A DNA stretch of 64,000 nt from Kistimonas sp. bin40 (GTDB lineage: Bacteria > Pseudomonadota > Gammaproteobacteria > Pseudomonadales > Endozoicomonadaceae): assembly GCA_002238585.1 (NCBI GenBank), contig MPMQ01000001.1, positions 1 to 64,000 of the forward strand, written 5' to 3'. Every line of letters starts with the position of its first letter. The first letter of the stretch is position 1. This document shows, one piece after another, positions 26,384 to 34,782 of the stretch. The translations under genes and the position numbers were made by a program. Under the pieces are notes generated by a model that saw nothing but the letters and a program-made list of their open reading frames with translations, searched no databases and was not told where the DNA came from.

Positions 26384-26463
26384 GAGCGTCCGGGAGCGTC
26401 CGGGAGCGTCCGGGAGCGTCCGGGAGCGTCCGGGAGCGTCCGGGAGCGTCCGGGAGCGTCCGG
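26384..26463. repeat. 10-bp tandem repeat, 8 units, inside tnpA
   Basis: Eight exact copies of GAGCGTCCGG, followed by ATATCCAG. One copy is the native sequence for ERP of ERPDIQ. It lies two bases after the 12-bp array. Seven extra units add 70 bases and so shift the frame. Confidence 0.95.
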
Positions 26464-26793
26464 ATATCCAGAAACGCTACGGGCAAGGGCGTGCTCTGGT
26501 CCCCCTCCTACTTCGCTTGATCCTGCGGTGCTTCATCCTGTGGTGGTGCACCAATCGCCATTGTTCGCCAGTCTATTGAACAGCAGCAGACGCCGCACTG
26601 AAAACCAGAACAAGGGACGGCTGCGCCGTCCGCGCTATCCTTTTCCGCCCTGAAGGACGGGGCTTGCCGCGCCCTGGGTCAAGCCGCGTCTGCTCAGCCC
26701 GTCCTTCTCCCTTAAACTCGCGCTCCCTTCTTGACCCGAGGGGCAAGAAGGGAGCACCTTTGGTCCATCATTCGACTTCACCCCTCCCCTTTT

Positions 26794-29568
26794 TCATAGC
26801 TCATCCTTGTGCTCCAAAAGAGAGAAAGCGGTGTTGCTGATAGTGGTTGCTCCGACCTGTATGTAGTGTTTTGCAGTGTCATATGCCAAGTTGCCAAGCA
26901 AGCCGCCCGCCACTGCACCCACATAACCTATGGGAAGGAAAGTGGACAAGTAAGGCATATCAAAGGCCCAGGGGAGAACCCAGTGTCCTGCAACGCTGCC
27001 CACCGCAGTCGGTACAGACCGGGCCGCTGCGTCAGCCAGTTCCGTCGTTATCTCGTAAGCCGTTTTGTCTCCCTGCCAGTATTCGTAGCCAGAGAAAATT
27101 GACCGGGCCGCCAAGCCAGAAACTGCCCCTGCCAGAGCACCAGAAAAGTCGTTTTTGATCCCCTGGGTACGCAACCTGTAAGGTGAAAGCAGGTGAGGCG
27201 CCTCACCGTCATTCCAGCGCATTGTGGGCAGAAGCAGGTGATTGACGGCTCCACTGATCGCCATCAACCCGCCGGTGCGTAAAGCCCGCGCGTGTTGTTC
27301 TTGTGCTTCCTTCTCTGTGCAGGACCAAGGAAAAACACCTTCGTTATAGTACTGCTTGATCGTATCCAGCCCACGTTGCACCGCATAGCCCGTAGCCATT
27401 CCTGATCCTGCGGCCATGAGTGTCCCCCAAGCCTTGACTGCCAAGCCCTGTTCTTGTGCTTGGCGCCAACCCTGCATTTTGGCATGCAGTTTGCCCTGCA
27501 TCAGTCGCGCTTCCCGACTGAGTGCCTCTCGCTCAATCCTTTCCTGCAGTGTTGCATCCAGGGGGGTTGTTCGGACAATCCCGGTCCTGACCTGTGTGGG
27601 GTCATCAAGAACAGAGGCATCAATAACAAGCACTTGCGGGTGGGCGTCATTGAGTACAAGCTCGGCTTCCCGTGCCAGGTCGGGGTGGGTTGCTGAAGTG
27701 ATGAAGCTGATCAGGGTAGAGGCATCAGGACCTTCGCTGGATATCAGTACAGGCAGTCCTCCGCGCAGCCCATTGCTTTGAATCAGCGCATTCAGGCCCG
27801 TACAGCCCTGGCTGCGCATCAGATCCCGAAGATCCTCCGCTTCGGCCGTTGCCTCATAGGCATCAGGTTGAATGAAGCTCTTGAACCAGGCTCCCCAGCC
27901 TGTTTTCTTCAAGGCGCGCCGCATGCTGTCAAGCTGCTCTTCATTGATCAGAAAGGCATCTGGCGGGGGCTCGCCTTCCATAGACAGCGCCCTTCGCATG
28001 GTCTCCAGGCTTTTTTGTGTACTGGGCTCACTGAGCACCTGGAAATTGGTGCCTCTGGTGCGTATGACTGGCTTGCCCGGGTTTGGCTGAACCGCCAACG
28101 GAGGATGCGGACTCTCTCCCGCCGCCAAGGCCAAGGATGCCGTCAGCTTTCGGACCAGTCTTGCATAGAGATTCTCTCGCTCCTGTGCACCGAACCTATC
28201 CACTCCCGTCATGGAGTCAAGCTGGCTGAATGCGTCATCAAGGAGTTCCTGAGCCGCTGTATAGGTATCTTGCCAGCGTGCGACAGCGGTCAAGTGTTCG
28301 GCTTGGGTGTCGTACAGGTGGGACAGTGTTTTGAAACTGACAGCCTGACCGGCCAACTCCAGACCGCTGTCACCCTCCAGCTTCAGCCAGTGTCCGGATG
28401 CGTAGTCTACCGACTCCGTCACCGCATAGAAGTCAAAGTGCTCCGGCGGCACACCTTGGCTGATCGACGCTTGCAACTCCTTATTCAAGATCTCAAGCTG
28501 TTCCAGCTCAGATGGCGTTGCTTGTCCGGCGCCCGAGTAAATGCGCTGTGCGACAGACTGGCTCAACTCGAAAATTTCTTGCTGTAATTTTTCCGCTTGC
28601 TCATTCAGCTGTTGGCGTTGCGCCATGAAATTCAGGCCATCGGGTGCAGCTATGAAGGTGCCGTCGCCTCCTTGTCGGGCGACAAACCTGCCCAAGTACG
28701 TCAGTGGGCTCTTTTGTTCCTGAATGGGGCTCTCTTGCTGATGATAAAGCTGGATGTCCAGGTCTCCATTGGAGCGCAGAATCAGCAAGCTTTTATTCCC
28801 CCAGAGCAGTGTATCCCGCAGGTCGTATTTTTTTTGCGAGCTCAAGCCAACAAGCAGTTTTCGGTATGCATTGTATACGTCGTCTTCCTGCAGGCCGTTG
28901 GAGCCCAATGGCCCCCCGTGCTCCAGTTCCGCCAGGGAAAAGTCAAGTGCACGTGCATGGAGCCGTCCGAAAGTGCCATTCTTATCTCGGCCTGAGATCC
29001 AGACGGGGCCGTGTTTTGCCGATAGCCTGAAGCTGGAATACTCATCGGTTTCGGTAAAATCCAGCAAGTCTTTATCTTTAATAGTGGAGGGAGTAGCGAG
29101 GGTGCCGGATGGCACTTCGAGGAGTGCTTGAGCCTCCGAATCGCCTTCGGTGAGGGTGAGGTATCCCCTGCAAAAGTGTGGTGCCGGGGATTCCGGTGAT
29201 TGTGGTGTGGCTCCAGTGTCGGGGTTGTCGGAAGCGGCATGCTCCTCCGCTTCCGGTTTTTCGGGTTCTTCCTCTGTCCCCATCGCTTCTGTCGCTTTTG
29301 TCGCTTCTTCCAGAAGATCCGGCAGAAGATCCGGATTCTGATCGGCAAAATCGGCATAAACTGCGTGCTCCGCTATGTTCACATCTTCCGCGTGCGTGTT
29401 GGCGTACGCGTTGGAATGGCAAGAGCTGGCGAGGAGGACACACAAAGCGCGGAACATTTCTTGCAGGGGGCTGCGTGCTGCGCAAGAAAGTGAAGGGAGC
29501 GTGCGGTGATCCGTTCGTGGCCAATGCTCTGCTTCCGTGTGGAGATCCAGTGTTGATGGAGTAGACAT
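26794..29568 (-). CDS. Large protein of unknown function with C-terminal glycine-rich hydrophobic segments
   Basis: 924 residues from the ATG at 29568, preceded by AAGGGGA; the frame is open 23 codons further upstream. I do not recognise the family. Near residues 35-55 a hydrophobic stretch (FRALCVLLASSCHSNAYA) could be a non-classical signal or membrane segment. Residues of about 65-130 are rich in Glu, Ala and Pro. The middle is mixed helical with a coiled-coil-like piece (QQLNEQAEKLQQEIFELSQS). The last 220 residues hold hydrophobic segments with small residues: GTLMAAGSGMATGYA, GLMAISGAVNHLLLP, GALAGAVSGLAARSI and GYVGAVAGGLLGNLAY. These look like glycine-zipper membrane helices, as in some secreted pore-forming or membrane-inserting effectors. 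That role is speculation. Confidence 0.6.
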   Translation of the reverse strand: MSTPSTLDLHTEAEHWPRTDHRTLPSLSCAARSPLQEMFRALCVLLASSCHSNAYANTHAEDVNIAEHAVYADFADQNPDLLPDLLEEATKATEAMGTEEEPEKPEAEEHAASDNPDTGATPQSPESPAPHFCRGYLTLTEGDSEAQALLEVPSGTLATPSTIKDKDLLDFTETDEYSSFRLSAKHGPVWISGRDKNGTFGRLHARALDFSLAELEHGGPLGSNGLQEDDVYNAYRKLLVGLSSQKKYDLRDTLLWGNKSLLILRSNGDLDIQLYHQQESPIQEQKSPLTYLGRFVARQGGDGTFIAAPDGLNFMAQRQQLNEQAEKLQQEIFELSQSVAQRIYSGAGQATPSELEQLEILNKELQASISQGVPPEHFDFYAVTESVDYASGHWLKLEGDSGLELAGQAVSFKTLSHLYDTQAEHLTAVARWQDTYTAAQELLDDAFSQLDSMTGVDRFGAQERENLYARLVRKLTASLALAAGESPHPPLAVQPNPGKPVIRTRGTNFQVLSEPSTQKSLETMRRALSMEGEPPPDAFLINEEQLDSMRRALKKTGWGAWFKSFIQPDAYEATAEAEDLRDLMRSQGCTGLNALIQSNGLRGGLPVLISSEGPDASTLISFITSATHPDLAREAELVLNDAHPQVLVIDASVLDDPTQVRTGIVRTTPLDATLQERIEREALSREARLMQGKLHAKMQGWRQAQEQGLAVKAWGTLMAAGSGMATGYAVQRGLDTIKQYYNEGVFPWSCTEKEAQEQHARALRTGGLMAISGAVNHLLLPTMRWNDGEAPHLLSPYRLRTQGIKNDFSGALAGAVSGLAARSIFSGYEYWQGDKTAYEITTELADAAARSVPTAVGSVAGHWVLPWAFDMPYLSTFLPIGYVGAVAGGLLGNLAYDTAKHYIQVGATTISNTAFSLLEHKDEL

Positions 29569-29902
29569 GGCAAATTTCCCCTTAAACAGTGAGAACAGAA
29601 TTGGAGCCAAGTCTTGATCAGATTGGGGGCTCTGCAAGGTATAAAATGTTTCATGTTGTATCTGCTACTGTGAGCTGCGTCGTAAAGGGCGTGTTGCGTC
29701 CATTGTGCAGCCCGCGCGCTGGGAAGATTTCTGATGGCACTGTTGTGGCGTTCTGCTGGCGTCAGGGCTTGCTTGCTCTTTAGCGAGCGTATAGGGTGGC
29801 GGTCTTTTGCGAGCTTCCGTTATCGCACGGCCTCCCGCAGGCTGTGTGTGGGGCGTTTCGTATGCCAACAAAGTCCAACAAAGAAAATCAGGAGGCTGCG
29901 TT
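29569..29902. other. Divergent intergenic region, 924-residue gene and iscX
   Basis: No gene was recognised. It must contain both promoters. AGGAGG at 29890-29895 belongs to iscX. Confidence 0.5.
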
Positions 29903-30097
29903 GTGAGGTGGTCAGATATTCAGGATATTGCTATCGCATTGTGTGAGGCAGATCCTCACACGGACCCTTACGGCATCAATTTTGTTGAACTCAGAGACAA
30001 GGTGATGGCACTGGATGGTTTCGAAGACGCCAGCTCTTCGTGCGGCGAAAAGATTCTTGAGGCTATCCAGAGTGCATGGGCTGACGAAAGAGATTAG
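29903..30097 (+). CDS. iscX: IscX (YfhJ), iron-sulfur cluster assembly accessory protein
   Basis: 64 residues, starting at a GTG 7 bases after AGGAGG. The whole protein matches the family: WSDIQDIAIALCEADPHTDP, FVELRDKVMALDGFEDASSS, and GEKILEAIQSAWADERD, including the acidic surface that contacts IscS. IscX binds iron and modulates cysteine desulfurase IscS. It normally closes the isc operon after fdx; here no isc gene is near, so it is an isolated copy with its own upstream region. Confidence 0.9.
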   Translation: MRWSDIQDIAIALCEADPHTDPYGINFVELRDKVMALDGFEDASSSCGEKILEAIQSAWADERD

Positions 30098-30208
30098 TAT
30101 CCGCTCTCACCCAGGCTGCCTGCTCAGTATCTCATGTGGGAAGGATCTCTCGCCTGAAGAGGGTTCTTCTTCATATCTTCTCCAATGCGTGGCGCATCGC
30201 GCAATGGG

Positions 30209-30250
30209 CCATAAATGGACCATAAATGGACCATAAATGGACCATAAAGG
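30209..30250. repeat. 11-bp tandem repeat, about 3.7 units, upstream of folD
   Basis: The unit CCATAAATGGA occurs three times, followed by CCATAAAGGGG. Each unit is itself nearly palindromic (CCAT..ATGG). It lies about 75 bases before the folD start, within the likely promoter/leader. Confidence 0.9.
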
Positions 30251-30322
30251 GGGAGCTGTCGTATGACTGCGGATGGGTGGGCCTGTGAAACAATACAAAG
30301 ATAACTGAAGGAGCGTGAAGGC

Positions 30323-31216
30323 GTGCAGGCAGAGATTCTCGATGGTGTGCAGATGAGCCGGGACATCCTCGCCGGGCTCAAGGAACAAGTGGCCGCCTTG
30401 AAAGCCAGATATGGACGAGCGCCGGGGCTGGCCACTATTCTGGTCGGCGAGGATCCCGCTTCAGTCAGTTATGTGACGCGCAAGGTCAGGACGGCGTTGG
30501 ACCTGGAATTTCACGAAGTTCAGGAAACACGGCCTGCGGCTATCACCCAGGAGGAGCTGCTGTCCCTGGTGGAGCGCTACAATCAGGACCCGCAGATTGA
30601 CGGTATCCTGGTACAGTTGCCGCTGCCGGCGTCTATCTGCGAACAGGCTGTTGTTCGCGCAATAGATCCGGGCAAGGATGTCGATGGCTTTCACCCTGTC
30701 AACCTGGGCCAGATGATGCAAGGTTTGAGAGAGTCCTGTTATGTGCCTTGCACGCCAGCCGGTATTCAGGAGATGTTGGTGCGCTCCGGTACGGTGACGG
30801 ACGGTGCCGAAGTCGTGGTCGTGGGGCGTTCTGCCATTGTCGGCCGTCCTGTGGCTGTCCTTCTGGGGCAGAAGGGGCCAGGTGCCAATAGCACAGTGAC
30901 ACTGGTGCACACTGCAACCCGGGATCTGGCTGATCATTGTCGGCGTGCTGACATATTGATTGTGGCGGCCGGTGTGCCCGGCCTTGTACGTCCTGACTGG
31001 ATCAAGCCCGGCGCTACCGTGATTGATGTGGGAGTGAACCGGGTAGGGACCCACGAACGCACAGGAAAAGCACTTCTTAGTGGTGATGTCGCTTTTGATG
31101 AAGCGCGTCTTCGTGCCGGCAGAATAACGCCTGTGCCCGGCGGCGTGGGACCCATGACAATAGCCATGTTAATGAAAAATACAGTGCAGGCGGCTTGGCG
31201 ACATCTGGAGTCCTGA
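30323..31216 (+). CDS. folD: Bifunctional methylenetetrahydrofolate dehydrogenase / cyclohydrolase
   Basis: 297 residues from a GTG 9 bases after AAGGAG. The enzyme converts 5,10-methylene-THF to 10-formyl-THF (NADP+ dehydrogenase then cyclohydrolase), feeding purine and formyl-Met-tRNA synthesis. Motifs: LATILVGEDPASVSYVTRKV with the catalytic lysine, DGILVQLPLP, DVDGFHPVN, PCTPAGI, VVVVGRSAIVGRPVA, and the C-terminal TPVPGGVGPMTIAMLM. The usual cysteine and EVGI after the lysine is changed to TALDLEFHEV, a mild divergence. It is apparently monocistronic. Confidence 0.95.
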   Translation: MQAEILDGVQMSRDILAGLKEQVAALKARYGRAPGLATILVGEDPASVSYVTRKVRTALDLEFHEVQETRPAAITQEELLSLVERYNQDPQIDGILVQLPLPASICEQAVVRAIDPGKDVDGFHPVNLGQMMQGLRESCYVPCTPAGIQEMLVRSGTVTDGAEVVVVGRSAIVGRPVAVLLGQKGPGANSTVTLVHTATRDLADHCRRADILIVAAGVPGLVRPDWIKPGATVIDVGVNRVGTHERTGKALLSGDVAFDEARLRAGRITPVPGGVGPMTIAMLMKNTVQAAWRHLES

Positions 31217-31394
31217 TGCGATTGTAGCCGCAAAGAGCGGGCGATTTCTTGCCGTTGGTGCAGGCCATAGCTGGTAATAGCTGGTAGTGGAGGAGCAGGC
31301 CTTGCAGTGCGAAGCAAACTTGGCAGTCGCGAAGCGGAGCTGGCAGTGCAGGAAAACCTGGTCCGAGATGGGGCAATGGCGTGGTGTGAGTGTG

Positions 31395-31943
31395 ATGGAC
31401 GTGGTGTCACCCAAGGTTCGTAGTCGAATGATGTCTGGCATTCGAGCCCAGGGAACCGCGCCTGAGCGCTTGCTGCGCAAGCTGTTGTTTGCTCGTGGGT
31501 TTCGTTACCGTCTGCATGATAAACGCTTGCCCGGTACCCCGGATATGGTCTTCCCGCGCTACCGTGCCGTGATTCAAAGCCACGGCTGTTTCTGGCACGG
31601 GCATGGTTGTTCCTTGTTTCGATGGCCTGCTACAAGGCAGGCCTTCTGGCGTGAAAAAATCACCACAAACCGGCGGCGCGACAGCCGTAGCATGGCAGAG
31701 CTGGCGCAGCTGGGTTGGCGGGTTCTGATTGTCTGGGAGTGTGTGCTGAAGGGGCGGGAGCGTTGGCCTCTGGATGTGTTGCAGGCCTGGATAGAAAACT
31801 GGCTTATGTATGCAGGGGCTTCCATGGAGCTTCCGCCTTTCCCGTGCTCTGGTCAGCCGCAGTCGCAGTCGCAGTCGCAGTCGCAGTCGCTGGCTGGTGA
31901 TGTTCTTTCACAGAGTGTGAGCCCTGGAGGTTATGGTGAGTAA
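31395..31943 (+). CDS. vsr: Very-short-patch-repair (Vsr) endonuclease
   Basis: 182 residues from the ATG at 31395 (MDVVSPKVRSRMMSG); an in-frame ATG at 31368 is possible. Vsr nicks 5' of the T in T:G mismatches that arise by deamination of 5-methylcytosine. Motifs: RSRMMSGIRAQGTAPE, RKLLFARGFRYRLHDKRLPG, TPDMVFPRYRAVIQSHGCFWHGH, and RVLIVWEC. The aspartate of TPD corresponds to the catalytic residue and HGCFWHGH to the active-site/zinc region. The C-terminus is extended by a Ser-Gln repeat encoded by CAGTCG units. Usually a cytosine-5 methyltransferase is next door; none is seen here. The end overlaps the SDR gene by 11 bases. Confidence 0.88.
   Translation: MDVVSPKVRSRMMSGIRAQGTAPERLLRKLLFARGFRYRLHDKRLPGTPDMVFPRYRAVIQSHGCFWHGHGCSLFRWPATRQAFWREKITTNRRRDSRSMAELAQLGWRVLIVWECVLKGRERWPLDVLQAWIENWLMYAGASMELPPFPCSGQPQSQSQSQSQSLAGDVLSQSVSPGGYGE
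31860..31889. repeat. 6-bp coding repeat in vsr, 5 units
   Basis: Five copies of CAGTCG encode alternating Gln and Ser in the C-terminal tail of Vsr, outside the conserved domain. Confidence 0.9.
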
Positions 31944-32658
31944 AAAGCTTGTTGTTGTTACAGGAGCCAGTTCCGGCATTGGAGAAAAAGTGGCACGTCA
32001 GTTCAGTGCCGCAGGCCACCCCTTGTTGCTTCTGTCGCGCCGCCTGGAGCGCATGCAGGCGCTGGAGTTGCCTGAAACCCTGTGTCGCAAGGTGGATGTC
32101 ACTCAGCGGGACCAACTGCTGGCTGCGGTGAAGGAAGCAGAAGAGCTCTATGGGCCGGTTGACTGCCTTGTCAACAATGCGGGGCTGATGCAACTGGGCT
32201 CGGCTCATGAGCAGGATACTGCGCAGTGGGATGCCATGATCGATGTGAATCTTAAAGGTTTGCTCTATGGCATTCATGCGGTGGTGGGCTCTATGCGTGC
32301 CCGCAAATCCGGCACCATTATCAATGTGAGTTCTGTTGCAGGCATCAAGGGTTTCCCCAACCACATGGCCTACTGTGGCACGAAGTTTGGCGTGCACGGG
32401 TTGAGTGAAACCTTGCGTGAGGAAGTTGCTGACGACAACGTGAGAGTGATTGTTGTGGCACCTGGTGCTGTGGAAACTGAGCTTCTTGGGCATACAACGA
32501 AAGAAGAAATCATCGCAGGCTACGAGGGCTGGAAGGATTCCATCGGCGGTGCCCTGGCCGCCCAGGACATCGCCGATTGCGTTCACTTCGCCTATAAGTT
32601 GCCGCAGAACGTTTGTGTACGTGAGCTGGTTGTCGCAGCCACTCGCCAGCAGCCCTGA
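31933..32658 (+). CDS. Short-chain dehydrogenase/reductase (SDR)
   Basis: 241 residues, ATG preceded by GGAGG. It is a cytoplasmic NAD(P)-dependent oxidoreductase of the classical SDR type: cofactor motif TGASSGIG, NNAG (in CLVNNAGLM), catalytic serine in INVSSVAG, and YxxxK in AYCGTKFG, followed by PGAVETEL. The arginines after the first strand (SRRLERM) suggest NADP preference. The C-terminus resembles the YdfG/serine-dehydrogenase subgroup, but the substrate cannot be named. It overlaps vsr by 11 bases and may be co-transcribed. Confidence 0.88.
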   Translation: MVSKKLVVVTGASSGIGEKVARQFSAAGHPLLLLSRRLERMQALELPETLCRKVDVTQRDQLLAAVKEAEELYGPVDCLVNNAGLMQLGSAHEQDTAQWDAMIDVNLKGLLYGIHAVVGSMRARKSGTIINVSSVAGIKGFPNHMAYCGTKFGVHGLSETLREEVADDNVRVIVVAPGAVETELLGHTTKEEIIAGYEGWKDSIGGALAAQDIADCVHFAYKLPQNVCVRELVVAATRQQP

Positions 32659-32921
32659 TTCCCAGCGTTGGTGCTTGTTGGGCAGGGGTGAGCTTGCCTG
32701 TGTGTCTGTCAGGCTTTGCGCACCGGGCATGGCGGCCGAATTCAGTCAACGAGATACCAGTCCCTCTGTGCAGACAGTGGGGTCGTCATGCCGGGGTGTG
32801 GTCTGGCCGCAGATACGGGGCTCGGGCAGTTTCTCAAGGTGGGAACCTGGGGAGCCTGCTGGCCCCGTTGAGCGAGAAAGGCCGGGTTTGACGCTGCACT
32901 GCGTCCGCCGCTGTACTCTTT

Positions 32922-33168
32922 CTCCCTTCGGGGACTCTTTCTCCCTTCGGGGGCTCTTTCTCCCTTCGGGGGCTCTTTCTCCCTTCGGGGGCTCTTTCTC
33001 CCTTCGGGGGCTCTTTCTCCCTTCGGGGGCTCTTTCTCCCTTCGGGGGCTGTTTCTCCCTTCGGGGGCTCTTTCTCCCTTCGGGGACTCTTTCTCCCTTC
33101 GGGGGCTGTTTCTCCCTTCGGGGACTCTTTCTCCCTTCGGGGGCTCTTTCTCCCTTCGGGGGCTGTGG
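32922..33168. repeat. 19-bp tandem repeat, 13 units, each with a TTCG-loop hairpin
   Basis: Units start every 19 bases from 32922 to 33150 and vary only at one or two positions (GGGGG or GGGGA before CTCTTT, or CTGTTT). Each unit contains CTCCC-TTCG-GGGGG, a short stem closed by a TTCG tetraloop. Because 19 is not a multiple of three, all frames stay open, producing long but probably spurious open frames on both strands. It lies between two converging genes; the 32659-32921 flank holds nothing recognisable. Confidence 0.95.
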
Positions 33169-33234
33169 TCTGCATAGGCTCGCAGCAGCCCCTTGGCAAC
33201 TCTGGCCATGGCTTCGCAGGGAGTTCAGTGGAGT

Positions 33235-33594
33235 TCAGTTCTCTTTGGCGGAGGATTCATCCTCGCTCCAGGCATCATCGCGAAAAAACCCACAGCCAAG
33301 GCAGCGCTGGAATGTTGCTGCGAAGGGCTGTTTTACCAGGGTGTCGGCGGCCTGACCCAAATTTCCACCAGCGGCTGCAAAGGGTGAGCTGACAAGGAAA
33401 ATCGCTCCGCCGATCAGAGTGGTACCGAGCATCAGTGGCCGGACCAGTACGAGATCCGCTGTCATGGTAAAGAAACCGGGGTTCTCTTCCTGCTGGGGAG
33501 AATGGTCTGCCATTGCCTGCCCCGTCATCAAAAGAGTGGCCATCAGTAAAGCGCATGCACGGCTACGCGAATTTTTTTTTCCGGGGCGCATCAT
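33235..33594 (-). CDS. Small exported or membrane protein of unknown function
   Basis: 119 residues, ATG-ATG preceded by GAAGGAGGACA. The N-terminus (MMRPGKKNSRSRACALLMATLLMTGQAMA) is a signal peptide. A hydrophobic segment LVRPLMLGTTLIGGAIFLVSSPF follows, then AAAGGNLGQAADTLVKQPFAATFQRCLGCG. This layout (VRP, short hydrophobic stretch, SPFAAAGGN, LV-PF-TF-R-LG) is one I recall from small conserved proteins of pseudomonads and relatives, sometimes loosely named multidrug transporter; a transport function is not supported by its size. The end reaches 33235, close to the 19-bp repeat array. Confidence 0.7.
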   Translation of the reverse strand: MMRPGKKNSRSRACALLMATLLMTGQAMADHSPQQEENPGFFTMTADLVLVRPLMLGTTLIGGAIFLVSSPFAAAGGNLGQAADTLVKQPFAATFQRCLGCGFFRDDAWSEDESSAKEN

Positions 33595-34782
33595 TGTCCT
33601 CCTTCAGGATCATGAAAAGATAACGGGCAAATGCTCTGTGTTGTCAGAGTGTTAATAATCTGGTCAACAACGCAGCACGGTGTTCAGACCGGAGTCAATG
33701 GGCTGCCTTGGCAACGACATCTGCCGGTCATCCCGGATGCATCTGTAAATCCGTTGTACGTAGTGCATCGGCCGCTTGGAGTAGTGTGTGAGTATCTTTA
33801 CCGACCCGCCAGATTATGGATGGAGATTTTCGCGGAGTCTGGATGCGTGTTTCCTCTCCGGGCAGTCGTGGTTGCAGGTGTCATAGTCGCTGGTGCAGGC
33901 CGAGGTCCTGACCAAGGATAGAGAGTCGTCACCTATGGCGGTCCTTTCTTTTGTTCAGGCACCTTCGGGCTGGCTCGGGTAGCACCAGAGAATCTGAACA
34001 TTGCTACGCGCTGCGTGACGCTCCCTGTGGCAGGATAGTTGCCACATCAGCGGCATGGCCAAGTCGGCAGGGCCGTCTGCCCACCGGCAGTCTGTAAAGC
34101 CTCTGATGCCGCCGCGGGAGTTGCAGGGCAACAAGGGCTCAATGTAGCTACGGTATGTCAGCTTCCCCCTGTTGTTCAGGAATAGGGGATCAGGGATCCG
34201 GCAGCTTTGGAGTGCGGAAGGCAGAGCTTCTGCTCGATGCCCTGGGGCCGTGTACGGGTCTGCGGGCTGGCCAAGCCTTCCTGTGCCTGTGCTGGAGTGG
34301 GAGGGTTCTGTTCGCATTGACGGTAGAGCGGCGATCCGGGACAGCTTGTCGCGGAGGGCCTTGAGGTCTGGTGTGGTCTGGGCTCTTGTGGCCAATCCAT
34401 TTCAGACACTGTGCGGCTTTTGCGCTGGATTGGCATAGAAGCACCCGACGGCAACAACTTTCCCGTTTCCCGATACTCCAGTCCATTCACCTTGTCACCT
34501 TGTCACCTTGTCACCTTGTCACCTTGTCACCTTGGCTGAAGCGCATCAACTTTTGTCAGGATACGCTCAAGTTGAAGGTTTCCAGTCCAGAGGATGGGGT
34601 TCTGGCATGTTTGCTGCCAAGGGGCAGGCGAGCCCTGCCCCTTGGCACTCAATGATGCTTTTGACAAATGGCGGGCCTGGCGACAGCTGAAAGCGCATAC
34701 AGCCACTATCCTCCTTCGGTGGTCAAGGCGACCAGCGAGTGAGGATTGGGTGAGACCTGATGAAGCCAGGCCAAGGACGCAT
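33595..34782. other. Gene-free stretch (about 1.2 kb) with an 8-bp satellite
   Basis: No protein family or RNA was recognised. The only defined structure is the 8-bp array at 34488-34534. Short open frames on both strands are mutually overlapping and unsupported. Confidence 0.5.
34488..34534. repeat. 8-bp tandem repeat, 5.9 units
   Basis: Five copies of CACCTTGT, followed by CACCTTG. Confidence 0.95.

Larger units (their letters stand above)
26050..26601 (+). pseudogene. TnpA (IS200-type Y1 transposase), inactivated
   Basis: Homology starts at RRGRHCVFNMRAHVVFVTKCRR, where the expected start codon is ATC, then a frameshift leads to FGAQLIEMDGEDDQVHLLVEFPP. The HUH motif is QVH in place of HVH. 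Further on come SRLLYKERPDIQKRYG (split by the two repeat arrays), an SYFA stop (TTC GCT TGA), and GAPIAIVRQSIEQQQTPH with TGA at 26599-26601. The tyrosine nucleophile, expected within RQYIEQ, is serine. Thus start codon, frame, HUH histidine and catalytic tyrosine are all lost. Confidence 0.85.
25690..26670. mobile_element. Decayed IS200/IS605-family element
   Basis: The element has a tnpB 3' fragment on the minus strand at its left, and a tnpA remnant on the plus strand at its right, divergently oriented. Hairpin-prone ends resemble those of the family: CCCCCTCCTGAAGGATGGGG near 25683-25702 and CCTGAAGGACGGGG near 26650. The N-terminal two thirds of tnpB are deleted, so that tnpB and tnpA sequence abut around 26036-26050. 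Two minisatellites expand inside tnpA. The element cannot encode its own movement. Confidence 0.8.

Noticed and set aside
32450..33355. Open frames of 120-300 residues on both strands through the 19-bp array
   Set aside because: A 19-bp unit without stops keeps every frame open; the peptides are simple repeats without ribosome sites.
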